Source: UBA5336 sp964506685 (GTDB taxonomy: Bacteria; Pseudomonadota; Alphaproteobacteria; Caulobacterales; Hyphomonadaceae). From it: a stretch of DNA of 64,000 bases. Numbering within the stretch: position 1 is the first letter of the stretch; every line of letters begins with the position of its first letter. Where the stretch lies: NCBI GenBank assembly GCA_964506685.1, contig CAZDMQ010000004.1, positions 23,546 to 87,545 on the forward strand, in the 5' to 3' direction. A model generated the notes under the pieces. The model was not told where the DNA came from and did no database searches. It was given only the letters and a program-made list of their open reading frames with translations. Made by a program: the position numbers and the translations under genes. Shown here piece after piece: positions 35,119-44,882 of the stretch.

Positions 35119-36174
35119 CTATGGCGCCGATGTCGGCGACAGGATCAGGTCGTCGGCCGTCGCGATGGAGAGGTCACCTTCCTGCGTACCGTCCAGCATG
35201 CTCGCAAGCTTGCGCGTTGCCGCTTCGGCCTGGTCGAGATGCCAGGCCATGGCCGCAAGATGATTGGGGAGCAGCGGATTATCGCCGGTCTGGTTGGAGA
35301 CGATGACCGGCGCCTGCTTCGCGACGCGTTGCCAGAGGGTGCTGGCCTCGCGGACCTGGGCCCGGATCGAGGCGGTCGAGGCCATGGCCGGATCGCTGGC
35401 GATGGCGGCGTCGATCATGTTGCTGGCGACCTGCCCGCGGGCCCGCGCATCGTAATAGGCCCGGATATCGGCCCGACTGGCAGGCCAGGCGGCCCCGAGG
35501 GCGATCTGGTCGGACAGTTCGCGCGCAGAATCCTCGGCCCAGCCGGCAAACAGGTTGAGCAACTCGGACACCTTTTCAACGGTATTGATGTCGCTTGCGA
35601 CACCCTTCGCCACCCGGGAATCGTAGCTGGCCAGCGCTTCGGCGGCGGCCACGAGACGGGGCGTCATCGCTTCGTCAGACACCGGGCGCAGCAGCCTCGA
35701 GGCCGCGACGAGATCGGAGTCGGGCTGTCCGCCCCTTTCGGCAAGGGCCGCCGAGAGTTGTGTCACGTCCGAGAGGCTGTAGCTCAGCGAGACCTGCCAT
35801 GCCGGTTGCGCCGTCAGATGCCGGCTCGGATGCCAGCTCGCCTTGTCGCCCGTCCAGCCCGGCCCGCTGACCTCCCGCGCAATCAGCGTCATGGCAACGC
35901 CCGCTTCTTCCGATGCCCAGTTCTCGGCGTCGAGGGTGACGGGACTGGCATCGATCGAATGGCTGGCGATCATCCAGCCCGGATAGGCTCCCGCCAGGGC
36001 CGTGACCATCCCGAGCTTCACAACCCCCTTCGTGCGCTTCCAGATGGACCGGGACGCCTCCATCCAGGGGTGCGGGCGGGCGTCGCCTATGTCCATTTCC
36101 TCTTCGCCGAGCACGGTGACGACGGGGCCTTCGCGAAAATACGGGTGATCCGCGCTGGCATGATCTCGAGGCAT
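35119..36174 (-). CDS. Hypothetical single-pass membrane protein, possibly DUF2333-like
   Basis: A 351-residue protein. After a hydrophilic N-terminus of about 35 residues comes one membrane segment (LGMVTALAGAYPGWMIAS), then a periplasmic helical domain. That domain includes YSLSDVTQLSAALAERGG, EKVSELLNLFAGWAEDSARE and NPLLPNHLAAMAWHLDQAEAA. Organisation and the last motif recall DUF2333 proteins, but I am not certain. GAGAG precedes the ATG at 36174; a GTG at 36198 is an alternative with poor spacing. It follows the copper chaperone gene on the same strand, with no clear functional link. Confidence 0.7.
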   Translation of the reverse strand: MPRDHASADHPYFREGPVVTVLGEEEMDIGDARPHPWMEASRSIWKRTKGVVKLGMVTALAGAYPGWMIASHSIDASPVTLDAENWASEEAGVAMTLIAREVSGPGWTGDKASWHPSRHLTAQPAWQVSLSYSLSDVTQLSAALAERGGQPDSDLVAASRLLRPVSDEAMTPRLVAAAEALASYDSRVAKGVASDINTVEKVSELLNLFAGWAEDSARELSDQIALGAAWPASRADIRAYYDARARGQVASNMIDAAIASDPAMASTASIRAQVREASTLWQRVAKQAPVIVSNQTGDNPLLPNHLAAMAWHLDQAEAATRKLASMLDGTQEGDLSIATADDLILSPTSAP

Positions 36175-36280
36175 GGACGACACTCTCTTTCCCGGCACCT
36201 CCCCTTAGTGCGCAGACGGGCCTGAAACCGCAACCGGCGGGGCTTAAAATTTCAGCAAGATTTGCGCCATCGCCCGGAAG

Positions 36281-36826
36281 CTATTCGCCGAGCGGCCGAA
36301 TACTTGCATCAACTTCAATGCGATAGCTGTTGCCCTCCGGATCCTCGACCGTGAGCACCATGGGATAGGTTGTAGCGGGGTCGAGCGGGCCGACGCCGAA
36401 CAGCATGAGATGGTCGCCGCCGCCCTTCAGGGAAACGGGCACCCCTGCCGGCAGGTCGACACCGTCGATCTGGTCCATTCGCATCTGGCCGTCCTGGCTT
36501 GTCATGGTGTGCAGTTCCACGCGTTCGGCAATCGGCGTGTCGACACCTGTGAGGCGCAGGTCGGTGCCCACGGCGGTCAGCGTGACGCCGGCCAGCACAA
36601 CGTCGCGGCCGGCCGGCGGTTCCTGGATGAAGGCCGCCGCGACGGTGAGCGGCGCCGCAGCGGTCGCTGCGCTCGCGGCGGGCGCTGTCTGGTCCCCTGG
36701 CTCTCCGGCCGGCGGAGGGCTGGATTGCGGTGCTGAGGGGGCTGGCCCGCTATCGCAGCCGCCGAGCAGGGCGAGCGCTGCCAGCGCGCCGATGATTGCG
36801 GTGCGGGCGTGGGACGGCGTAGACAT
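36281..36826 (-). CDS. PCu(A)C-type copper chaperone, lipoprotein
   Basis: This periplasmic Cu(I) chaperone belongs to the family that supplies the CuA centre of cytochrome c oxidase. The binding motif H(M)X10MX21HXM is recognisable: ELHTMTSQDGQMRM followed about 20 residues later by GGDHLMLFGV. The signal has a lipobox (LLGGCDSG), so this member is lipid-anchored, with a Pro/Ala-rich linker of about 40 residues before the domain. Start at 36826 (MSTPSHARTA). It is downstream of trpS by 61 bases; no oxidase or SCO gene is in the window. Confidence 0.9.
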   Translation of the reverse strand: MSTPSHARTAIIGALAALALLGGCDSGPAPSAPQSSPPPAGEPGDQTAPAASAATAAAPLTVAAAFIQEPPAGRDVVLAGVTLTAVGTDLRLTGVDTPIAERVELHTMTSQDGQMRMDQIDGVDLPAGVPVSLKGGGDHLMLFGVGPLDPATTYPMVLTVEDPEGNSYRIEVDASIRPLGE

Positions 36827-36887
36827 GGATGGGACCTCCGATCCGGTTGGTTGTGTGTGCAATCAGTGCTGAACCAGATCCTGCGGC

Positions 36888-37952
36888 TCAGGGCCGGGCC
36901 TGCCAGAAGCCGATCACGTCGCGCACGCCGGCCATGACATCATCGGCAATGGCCGCCGCGCGCTCACCGCCAGCCTGCAGAGCGCGGTCGATCTCCGCCG
37001 GGTCGTCCATCAGCCGGCGCATTTCAGCGGTGATCGGGGAGAGGTGTTCAACCGCCAGATCGGCCAGCGCCGGCTTGAAATCGCCAAAGCCCTTGCCCTC
37101 GAATTGGCTCAGCACGTCCTCGACACGCATGTCGGCGAGTATGGCATAGATGCCCACGAGGTTCTCGACCTCGGGCCGGTCACGAAGCCCATCGGCGTTG
37201 CCGGGAATGGGGGCACTGTCGGTCTTCGCCTTCCGGATCTTCTTCGCGATCGTGTCGGCATCGTCGATCAGGTTCACACGCGAGAGGTCGGACGGGTCGG
37301 ATTTCGACATCTTCTTCGTGCCGTCCTTGAGACTCATGATCCGCGCACCGGGCCCATCGGCGAGCGCGACGGGCAGGGGGAAGAAGCCCGGCGCGTCGAA
37401 ATCCCGGTTGAACCGGTCGGCAATGTCGCGGCTGAGTTCGAGATGCTGTTTCTGGTCGTCACCGACCGGGACATGCGTGCCCTTGTAGATGAGAATGTCG
37501 GCGGCCTGCAGCACGGGATAGTCGAACAGGCCCACAGAAGCGCGCTCGCGATCCTTGCCGGCCTTGTCCTTGAACTGGGTCATCCGCTCCAGCCAGCCCA
37601 TGCGGGCGACGCAATTGAAGTACCAGGCCAGTTCGGAATGGGCCGGCACGCTGGACTGGGCGAAGACAATCGCCCGTTCCGGGTCGATGCCGCTCGCGAT
37701 GAAGGCGGCGGCGATCTCCCGCGTGCCCTGGGCGAGCGCAGCGGGGCCGCCCCACACGTCCCGGGGCTGGGTGATGGCATGCAGGTCGACCACGCAGAAG
37801 ACGCAGTCCATCTGGTGCTGCAGGGCGACGAACTTGCGGATGGCGCCGAGATAGTTGCCCAGATGCAGTTTGCCCGACGGCTGCACGCCGGAGAAGACGC
37901 GGTCAGGGCCGGTGTAGGACGGGCTTGTGTCGGGGGAGGTGTCTTCTTGCAT
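36888..37952 (-). CDS. trpS: Tryptophan--tRNA ligase
   Basis: TrpRS of 354 residues. Class I signatures are GVQPSGKLHLGNYLGAI (HIGH equivalent) and KKMSKSDPSD (KMSKS). Other family segments are CVVDLHAITQP, FAQSSVPAHSELAWYF, QAADILIYKGTHVPVGDDQ and the C-terminal LADLAVEHLSPI. It is third in the glnD-murJ-trpS order, a linkage conserved in Caulobacter relatives, with 122 bases between murJ and trpS. Confidence 0.97.
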   Translation of the reverse strand: MQEDTSPDTSPSYTGPDRVFSGVQPSGKLHLGNYLGAIRKFVALQHQMDCVFCVVDLHAITQPRDVWGGPAALAQGTREIAAAFIASGIDPERAIVFAQSSVPAHSELAWYFNCVARMGWLERMTQFKDKAGKDRERASVGLFDYPVLQAADILIYKGTHVPVGDDQKQHLELSRDIADRFNRDFDAPGFFPLPVALADGPGARIMSLKDGTKKMSKSDPSDLSRVNLIDDADTIAKKIRKAKTDSAPIPGNADGLRDRPEVENLVGIYAILADMRVEDVLSQFEGKGFGDFKPALADLAVEHLSPITAEMRRLMDDPAEIDRALQAGGERAAAIADDVMAGVRDVIGFWQARP

Positions 37953-38074
37953 GCGCCCGGCTTGTAGAGCGCCGGGCGAAAAAGTGGAACCCGGTTTTTC
38001 GATCTCCCGGCGCGACCAGCGGCAGCACGAAGGCAGCGGCTGAAGTCCATGAACCGCCCGGTGCTCCTTGCGGT

Positions 38075-39634
38075 TCAGCCGCGCCTGGCCAGGGCTTTCA
38101 GTTCCCGCAGACCGATCGCGCCGGACAGCAGCGCCGCCAGCGCGTAGACAACCACCCCGCCGGCCACCACGAGCAGCGTCTCGAGCAGGCCATCGCCGGG
38201 CAGGTATTCGCGGATCCCGCCGGCATCGAGACGCGCGACCAGCAGGACGGCGCCGAGCGCCAGGCTTGCCACGCCGCAGCGGATGAGGCGGGTCACGAGC
38301 CGTGCGCCGGGCGTATACCAGCCGCGCCGGTGCAATGTTACCAGCATCAGGGCGACATTGATCCAGGCGGCCGCGCTGGTTGCGATGGCAAGGCCGGGAA
38401 AGCCGGCGAGGCCCTGCGATTTCAGCCAGAAGAAAAGCCCTGCACCGAGGGCTGTGTTGATCGCAACCCCGATCAGGGCAAAGCGCATCGGCGTGCGGGT
38501 GTCCTCCTGGGCAAAGAAGGCCGGCGAAAGCACCTTGATCAGCACGAAGGCCGGGACGCCCCAGGCAAAATGCACCAGCGCCGCGCCGGCCTGTCGCGCA
38601 TCGCCGGCCGTGAAGGCGCCGCGTGCAAACAGGGCATCGAGCAGCATGACCGGGATCACGGCCAGTGCGACAGCGGCTGGCAGGGTGAAGGCCATCGCCA
38701 GCCCGATGCCGTCATCCATGGTCTGGCGGCTCTCTGCAGGGTGTCCCGAGCGCACGCTGCGGGACAGGCGCGGCAGGATCGCCACGCCCACGGCGACGCC
38801 AACAAGCCCAAGCGGCAGCTGGTAAAGGCGGTCGGCATATTGCAGCCAGGACCGCGCTCCGACCTCGAAGCCGGCCAGGACCTGGCTGATGAGGATGTTG
38901 ATCTGCATCCCGGAGGCGGCAACGGCGCCGGGTATGGCCAGCCCGATGACCCGCTTCACATTGGGCGTGATCCGGGGCCAACCCAATAGCGAAAGCCTGA
39001 CCTTCTGGCGTCGCACCCCCCAGGCCAGCAGCATGGCCTGCAGAGCGCCGGCGACAGTAATCCCGATGGCCGCATAGATGGCGGTCTGCCGGGCCGTCTC
39101 GCCAAGCAGGGCGGCGACGATGAGGCAGGCATTGAGCAGTGTCGGCGCGCCGGCCGACAGGGCAAACCGGCCCCCTGTGTTCAGCACCCCGGCATAGAGG
39201 GCGGCGAGCGCCATGCAGGCGAGATAGGGCATGGTGATCTGGGTCAGCATCACCGACAGGTTGTAGATGTCCGGCCGGTCGAGATAGGCGCCATTGAAGG
39301 CCACCATGATCCAGGGCATGGCGACCTGGGCGGCAATGACCAGGGCGGCGGTGGCCGCAAACAGCACTCTCAGGGCGTCCTGGGCGATCGCCTGCGCCGC
39401 CTCTGCTCCTTCCGCTTCCAGCGTCCGGGCATAGCTGGGCACGAAGGCCTGGGCGAAGGCGCCTTCGGCAAAGAAACGCCGGAAGAGATTGGGGAACATG
39501 AGTGCAGCGAAGAAGGCGTCGCCGATCGGCCCCGCCCCGATCCGGGCCGCCAGGAGGATGTCGCGGGCAAAGCCGAGTACCCGGCTGACCAGGGTCAGGG
39601 ACGCCTGGACAGCGGTGTTGCGGACAAGGCTCAT
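38075..39634 (-). CDS. murJ: Lipid II flippase MurJ
   Basis: This 519-residue MOP-superfamily membrane protein with about 14 helices transports lipid II across the inner membrane for peptidoglycan synthesis. MurJ signatures include the N-terminal LVSRVLGFARDILLAARIG, FNLFRRFFAEGAFAQAFVP-like FPNLFRRFFAEGAFAQAF, and SSWLQYADRLYQLPLGL-like RSWLQYADRLYQLPLGL. The gene starts 16 bases after glnD and is probably cotranscribed with it. Confidence 0.96.
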   Translation of the reverse strand: MSLVRNTAVQASLTLVSRVLGFARDILLAARIGAGPIGDAFFAALMFPNLFRRFFAEGAFAQAFVPSYARTLEAEGAEAAQAIAQDALRVLFAATAALVIAAQVAMPWIMVAFNGAYLDRPDIYNLSVMLTQITMPYLACMALAALYAGVLNTGGRFALSAGAPTLLNACLIVAALLGETARQTAIYAAIGITVAGALQAMLLAWGVRRQKVRLSLLGWPRITPNVKRVIGLAIPGAVAASGMQINILISQVLAGFEVGARSWLQYADRLYQLPLGLVGVAVGVAILPRLSRSVRSGHPAESRQTMDDGIGLAMAFTLPAAVALAVIPVMLLDALFARGAFTAGDARQAGAALVHFAWGVPAFVLIKVLSPAFFAQEDTRTPMRFALIGVAINTALGAGLFFWLKSQGLAGFPGLAIATSAAAWINVALMLVTLHRRGWYTPGARLVTRLIRCGVASLALGAVLLVARLDAGGIREYLPGDGLLETLLVVAGGVVVYALAALLSGAIGLRELKALARRG

Positions 39635-39650
39635 GGGCGGTCCGCCACCG

Positions 39651-42503
39651 CTAGAAACTGTCGGCGGCAGTGGCCCGGCGGAGTGACCGCGCGGGTGTTT
39701 TCGGCGCGCCCGGATCGTCGCGGCCGAGACTGTCGAGCAATTGCTCGCGTACCCGCTGCCCCATATCAGGATCGGTCAGCTTCGTGCCATCTCGGCGGCA
39801 GACGTAGAAGCTGTCGAACACCCGTTCGCCATAGCTGCCGACATGCGCCGAATGGATCGCCAGGCCATGATCGGCGAGCAGCTTCGCCACGTCATAGAGC
39901 AGGCCATGGCCGTCCCGAGCGATGATCTCGATCACGGTGAACTCCTCGGACAGGTCGTTGCGGATCTGCACAACCGGCTCGACGATGAAGGCGGCCTCGC
40001 GACGGGAATTGCGCATCGCGATGTCCCGCGACGGGCAGCCCTCCCGAAGGGCGGTCTCCAGTTCCCGGGTCAACCGGTCGACGCGATCGGGATCGCCGTC
40101 GGCAAAGACCCCGCCATCTGGTGCCTGAAGCACAAAGGTGTCGATGATCCGGCCATCGGGGTTGGTGAAGACCTGGGCCGACGCGATGCTGGCCCCGCCC
40201 TGCAGGATCGTGCCGACAATGTCGGCGAACAGGCCGGGCCGGTCCTCGGCGGAGACCAGGATTTCGGTGTCGTGCTGCTCGCCGGCCCGGCGCCAGGCCA
40301 CCGTCGGGTCGCCGCCCTGGGCCAGGACGTCGGCATGCCAGGTGAGCTCTTCCTCGTCGAAGCCGGCCCAGTATGCCGCTTCCATGCCGGGCATGGGCCT
40401 GGGGATGTCCTGGCGGCGGCTGGCAAGCGCCTGCCGTCGGGCCATGGCGCGACCGTCCAGCACGGCGAGCACCGCGCGTTCGTCAGTGCGTCCGCCGCGC
40501 AATGCAGCTGCGGTATTGTGATAGAGATCGGCCAGCAACTGGCCCTTCCAGGAATTCCAGACATTCGGTCCGACCGCGCAGATATCGGCTACGGTGAGGA
40601 TGTAGAGCAGCCGCAGCCGCTCGAGGTCGCCGACCTGCCTGGCGAAGGTCGAGACCGTGCGCGGGTCCGTGATGTCGCGGCGCTGGGCGGTGTCGCTCAT
40701 CAGCAGGTGGTGGCGGACCAGCCAGCCGACGAGATCCACTTCGGCCGGGCCGATCCCGAGCCGCCGGCAGGCCCGGCGTGCAGTCTTCTGGCCGGCGATC
40801 TGCTGGTCGCCGCGTCCCTTGCCGGTGTCGTGCAGGAGCATGGCAAGATACAGCGCCCGCCGATGGATAATGTCGCCGAAGACCGGGCCCGGCAGGCCAT
40901 GGCGGTCGAAGCGACCATGCTCGATATCGGAAATCGTCTGGACGGCCCGCAGCGTGTGCTCGTCCACGGTGTAGGCATGGTACATGTTGAACTGGGTCTG
41001 GGCCACGATGCTGCCGAATTCGGGGATGATCCGGCCAAGGATATCGGCTTCGTTCATGCGCCGGAGCGTCCGGGCCGGTTGGTCGCCTTCGAGCAGGGCG
41101 TCAAAGATGGCGTCCCGCACGTCGGGATGGCGCTGCAGGCGCGCGTCGATCCGTCCGACATGGCGCTGCACCGCCCAGAGCGCGTCGGGGTGAATGTCGA
41201 GGTCTTCGGCGGCTGCCAGCGGGAACAGCCGCACCATCAGCGCCGGATCATCCGCGAACCGCTCCGGCCGGTCGATGGACAGCCGGCCGGCATCGATGAC
41301 GAACCCCTGTGTGCCGACCGGTTTCGGCGTCGCAGGGGGCAGGAAGCGGCGCAGGCCGCGCGGGCGCTTCTTCTGGTCCGTCTCGAGCTTGGCCGACAGG
41401 ATCCGCGTCAGGTTGCCGACATCGCGCACGGTCCTGAAGTACTGCTTCATGAACCGTTCGACGCCCAGGAACTCGCCGAGCCGCTCATATCCCATCCGGC
41501 CCGCGATCTCAGGCTGCAGGTCGAAGCTCAGCCGTTCCTCATGCCGGCCGGTCACGAAGTGGATATGGCAGCGCACCGTCCACAGGAACCGGGCGGCGCG
41601 GATATAGCGGCGATAGTCCTGCCGGGTGAAGTCGCTTCGCCCCATCACGTCCTCGAGCGTCTCTCCGCCTTTGAGGAACTTGACGATCCAGAACAGGGTC
41701 TGCAGGTCGCGCAGCCCGCCCTTGCCCTCCTTCACATTCGGCTCGACGACATAGCGGGTATCGCCCTGGCGGGCATGGCGCCGGTCGCGTTCAGCGAGCT
41801 TGTCGGCGATAAAGCTTGCCTCGCGGCCCTTCATGCATTCGTCCTCGAAGCGCTGCTTGAGTGTCTCGAACAGCGTCTTCTCGCCCGACAGGAAGCGGGC
41901 ATCCAGCAGTGATGTCTGGATCGTGAGGTCCTCGCGCGACAGCCTCACGCATTCATCAACCGTCCGGAACGCATGGCCGACCTTCAGGCCCATGTCCCAG
42001 AGCGCATAGAGCATGTATTCGACCACGCTTTCGGCATGGGCATTCTTCCGGCTCGGCGTCAGGACCAGCAGGTCGATGTCGGAGGAGGGGGCCAGCACGC
42101 TGCGGCCATATCCACCGGTCGCGCAGATGGCGATCCGCTCGGCATCGGTCGGGTTTCCGGCATGGTAGACGTGGTAAATGATGAAATCATGCAGCGCGCA
42201 GATAACCTCGTCCTGCACCGCAGCCAGCAATCGGGCCGTGTCGAGGCCGTCCGCGCCCTGTTCTAGCCGTTCCTGCGCAATCATCCGGCCGCGGAAAAGG
42301 GCCCCGTGCAGGATGTCCAGCGCCTGCCGGCGCTGCTCGTCGGGATTGCCGATATGCGTCTGGGCGGCGGCGGTCAGCCGGGTGCGCAGCGCCAGCCCGT
42401 CAATGATGTACTCGATCCGCCACGGCCCGGGGGTCAGCGAAGGCGACGGCCGGGGACCGAGGGCGGCAACCGGCGTCTCGGAAGGGGGGGAGGCGTCATC
42501 CAT
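39651..42503 (-). CDS. glnD: Bifunctional [protein-PII] uridylyltransferase/uridylyl-removing enzyme
   Basis: GlnD senses glutamine and uridylylates or deuridylylates PII proteins, controlling nitrogen assimilation. The 950-residue product has all domains: nucleotidyltransferase (GGYGRSVLAPSSDIDLLVL, about residues 128-147), a GlnE-like helical region, the HD domain with LLHDTGKGRGDQ (about 560-575) and TDHHHLLMS-like VRHHLLMSD, and two ACT domains at the C-terminus (EILVSAEDRPGLFADIVG; VIEIIARDGHGLLYDVAKLL). Length fits alphaproteobacterial GlnD. The PII gene and glutamine synthetase are not in the window. Confidence 0.97.
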   Translation of the reverse strand: MDDASPPSETPVAALGPRPSPSLTPGPWRIEYIIDGLALRTRLTAAAQTHIGNPDEQRRQALDILHGALFRGRMIAQERLEQGADGLDTARLLAAVQDEVICALHDFIIYHVYHAGNPTDAERIAICATGGYGRSVLAPSSDIDLLVLTPSRKNAHAESVVEYMLYALWDMGLKVGHAFRTVDECVRLSREDLTIQTSLLDARFLSGEKTLFETLKQRFEDECMKGREASFIADKLAERDRRHARQGDTRYVVEPNVKEGKGGLRDLQTLFWIVKFLKGGETLEDVMGRSDFTRQDYRRYIRAARFLWTVRCHIHFVTGRHEERLSFDLQPEIAGRMGYERLGEFLGVERFMKQYFRTVRDVGNLTRILSAKLETDQKKRPRGLRRFLPPATPKPVGTQGFVIDAGRLSIDRPERFADDPALMVRLFPLAAAEDLDIHPDALWAVQRHVGRIDARLQRHPDVRDAIFDALLEGDQPARTLRRMNEADILGRIIPEFGSIVAQTQFNMYHAYTVDEHTLRAVQTISDIEHGRFDRHGLPGPVFGDIIHRRALYLAMLLHDTGKGRGDQQIAGQKTARRACRRLGIGPAEVDLVGWLVRHHLLMSDTAQRRDITDPRTVSTFARQVGDLERLRLLYILTVADICAVGPNVWNSWKGQLLADLYHNTAAALRGGRTDERAVLAVLDGRAMARRQALASRRQDIPRPMPGMEAAYWAGFDEEELTWHADVLAQGGDPTVAWRRAGEQHDTEILVSAEDRPGLFADIVGTILQGGASIASAQVFTNPDGRIIDTFVLQAPDGGVFADGDPDRVDRLTRELETALREGCPSRDIAMRNSRREAAFIVEPVVQIRNDLSEEFTVIEIIARDGHGLLYDVAKLLADHGLAIHSAHVGSYGERVFDSFYVCRRDGTKLTDPDMGQRVREQLLDSLGRDDPGAPKTPARSLRRATAADSF

Positions 42504-42543
42504 GGCTTCTATCTAAACTAATTGCGTCAGCATCGTCAGGGGG

Positions 42544-43245
42544 CTAACGCCGAAAGGCAAGTCTTTGACCATGCCGGGTTTCCTCGGCCCGCGTCAGCGC
42601 AACCAGCGCCCCGGCGACCGTGGCGGCGTCGGGCAGCGTGGCGGGATCCTCGCCCGGCATGGCTTCGGCGCGCATGGGTGTTGCCGTGGCCCCGGGATCG
42701 AAGAGATTGATCCGTATCGCACTCTTCTCGTTCTCATCGGCCCATGCTGCCACCATGGCCTCCAGACCGGCCTTCGATGCCTGGTAGGGGCCCCAGAACG
42801 CCCGCGGGCGTGGCACGACCCCCGAGGTGACGAACACGGCGCGGGGGGCCTCACCGAGGCGCAGTAGGGGGTCGAGCGAGCGGATCAGGCGCCAGTTGGC
42901 GGTCAGGTTGACCTCGATGGTTTCCTCGAAACTGCGCGGTCGCACGGTTTGCAGCGGTCCGAGTGTGCCCAGGATCCCGGCATTTGCGACAAGGGCGTCG
43001 AGGCGGCCGAAACGGTCATGCAGGATGCCGCCAAGCGCATCGATGCCTTTCGCATCCTTGAGGTCCATGGGTACCAGCACGGCCCGTGAACCGAGCGCAC
43101 GGATCTCGTCGTCGAGCGTTTCGAGTGCGGTCTTGCTGCGCGCGAGGGCAATCACGGTATCGCCGCGACGGGCGAGGGCGAGGGCGGCAGCACGGCCGAT
43201 GCCCCGTGAGGCGCCGGTGACGAGGGTCAGGCGGGTATCATGCAT
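42544..43245 (-). CDS. SDR family NAD(P)-dependent oxidoreductase
   Basis: A 233-residue classical short-chain dehydrogenase. It shows the cofactor motif TGASRGIGRAAALALA, the LVANAGILG segment, catalytic Ser (VTSGVV) and the YxxxK motif in YQASK. The residue after the glycine motif does not clearly fix NAD versus NADP. It follows purF in the radA-cvpA-purF run and is often found there in alphaproteobacteria, but the substrate is unknown. Confidence 0.92.
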   Translation of the reverse strand: MHDTRLTLVTGASRGIGRAAALALARRGDTVIALARSKTALETLDDEIRALGSRAVLVPMDLKDAKGIDALGGILHDRFGRLDALVANAGILGTLGPLQTVRPRSFEETIEVNLTANWRLIRSLDPLLRLGEAPRAVFVTSGVVPRPRAFWGPYQASKAGLEAMVAAWADENEKSAIRINLFDPGATATPMRAEAMPGEDPATLPDAATVAGALVALTRAEETRHGQRLAFRR

Positions 43246-43302
43246 GGCCTGGCTTTACGGTTTGTTGGGGTGAGGCGCAATTCCGGGGGGCGGCGGCTGT
43301 CC

Positions 43303-43330
43303 GTCAGTCGGTCAGTCAGTGGGTCAGTCG
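43303..43330. repeat. GTCAGTC microsatellite-like repeat at the purF stop
   Basis: A short, impure array of gtcagtc/ggtcagt units sits in the gap between purF and the SDR gene and covers the last codons and stop of purF. It is likely slippage-derived. No function is evident. Confidence 0.5.
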
Positions 43331-44853
43331 AGAAACGAGCCCTGGTCGTCATCGCCGAGACCGCTTCGCTTCCGGGGCCTGTAGTTCTTGTCGGCATGTT
43401 CGACCGGATAGTCGCCGGTGAAGCAGTGATCCGATACCTGCGGCTGGTCGGGATCGCGCCGGTCATGGCCGATCGCCCGGTACAGCCCGTCCACCGAGAG
43501 AAAGTGCAGCGAATCCACCCCGAGCCGGTGACGCATTTCAGCCTGGCTGTAGCGGGCGGCAAACAGCGCTTCGGTGTCTGCCATGTCGATCCCGTAGTGA
43601 TCAGTGTGCGTGATCATCGGGCTGGCCGAGCAGAAATGGATTTCCGCCGCGCCGGCGTCGCGGACAAGGTCGACGATCTTCTTGGAGGTTGTCCCGCGCA
43701 CGACTGAATCGTCAACGAGGACCACCCGTGCGCCCTTCAGCACCGGCCGGTTGGGCGCATGCTTCATCGAGACCGAGCTTTCCCGTTCCAGCTGGGTCGG
43801 TGCAATGAATGTGCGCCCGACATAGTGACTGCGGATGATGCCGAGCTGGTAGGGCAGGCCGGACTGTTCGGCGAAGCCGATCGCGGCCGGTACGCCGCTA
43901 TCCGGCACCGGGACGACGACATCGGCATCGATGCCGGCCTGCAGGGCGAGCTGGCGGCCCATTTCGACGCGGGCTTCATAGACACTGCGCCCGTCGATCA
44001 CGCTGTCGGGACGCGAGAAATAGACGTATTCAAAGGCGCAGGGCCGCGCCTTGACCCGCGGAAACGGGAAGACCCGCGCCTCGCCCTCGTGCGAGAAGGT
44101 GACGACTTCGCCGGCCTCGATTTCCCGGACAAACGTCGCGCCGAGCATGTCCAGCGCGCAGGTTTCCGAGGCCAGGACCGGTGAGCGCCGCTCACCCAGC
44201 GTGCCCAGGACCAGCGGACGCAGGCCAACCGGGTCCCGGGCGCCGATCAGGTAGTCCCGGGTGAGCCCGACCACGGCATAGCCGCCCTGGATCTGCTTCA
44301 GGGCGTCGATGAACCGGTCCATCAGCGATCGCTGCCGGCTCTGCGCGGTGAGCTGCACGATCACCTCGGAGTCCATGGTCGACTGGAAGATCGCGCCATT
44401 GTCGACAAGGCTGTCGCGCAGCAGCAGCGCATTGGTCAGGTTGCCGTTATGGGCCATGGCAAAGCCGCCCGTCGCGATCTCGGCATAGATCGGCTGGATG
44501 TTCGGCGTTGCGGCCTTCGGCCCTGAGGTCGAGTAGCGATTGTGTCCGATGGCCATGTGACCGGGCAGGCGCTTGTCGAAATCGAGCCCGTTGAAGGCGT
44601 CACTCACCAGGCCAAGGTGCCGTTCCTGATGGAAGCGGCCACCATGGGTGGGGTCGAAGGAGACGATACCGCAGGCCTCTTCTCCGCGATGCTGCAGGGC
44701 CTGGAGCCCCTGCGCTGTCAGCGCGGCAGCGGCGGGATGGTCGAACACGCCGAACACCCCGCACTCCTCGCGGGGTTTGTCATCGCCGGGCAGTTCGATC
44801 CAGCCGTTCGGCGGACGGGTATAGTCGTGGGGGCTGTGTCCGGGACGCGTCAT
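43324..44853 (-). CDS. purF: Amidophosphoribosyltransferase
   Basis: PurF converts PRPP and glutamine to 5-phosphoribosylamine, the first step of purine synthesis. The 509-residue protein has an N-terminal propeptide to residue 30 and the Ntn glutaminase nucleophile Cys31 (EECGVFGVFDH). Glutaminase segments LQHRGEEACGI and GHNRYSTSG follow. The phosphoribosyltransferase PRPP loop is VVLVDDSVVRGTTSKKIV, and FCSASPMITH lies downstream. The ATG at 44853 has AAGGAG eight bases upstream. It is third in radA-cvpA-purF, which is conserved in the class. Confidence 0.97.
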   Translation of the reverse strand: MTRPGHSPHDYTRPPNGWIELPGDDKPREECGVFGVFDHPAAAALTAQGLQALQHRGEEACGIVSFDPTHGGRFHQERHLGLVSDAFNGLDFDKRLPGHMAIGHNRYSTSGPKAATPNIQPIYAEIATGGFAMAHNGNLTNALLLRDSLVDNGAIFQSTMDSEVIVQLTAQSRQRSLMDRFIDALKQIQGGYAVVGLTRDYLIGARDPVGLRPLVLGTLGERRSPVLASETCALDMLGATFVREIEAGEVVTFSHEGEARVFPFPRVKARPCAFEYVYFSRPDSVIDGRSVYEARVEMGRQLALQAGIDADVVVPVPDSGVPAAIGFAEQSGLPYQLGIIRSHYVGRTFIAPTQLERESSVSMKHAPNRPVLKGARVVLVDDSVVRGTTSKKIVDLVRDAGAAEIHFCSASPMITHTDHYGIDMADTEALFAARYSQAEMRHRLGVDSLHFLSVDGLYRAIGHDRRDPDQPQVSDHCFTGDYPVEHADKNYRPRKRSGLGDDDQGSFLD

Positions 44854-44882
44854 GGAGGAAACTCCTTCACGGCCCATCGGGC

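Noticed and set aside
39741..41912. 723-codon plus-strand open frame
   Set aside because: Antisense to glnD, which has all expected domains.
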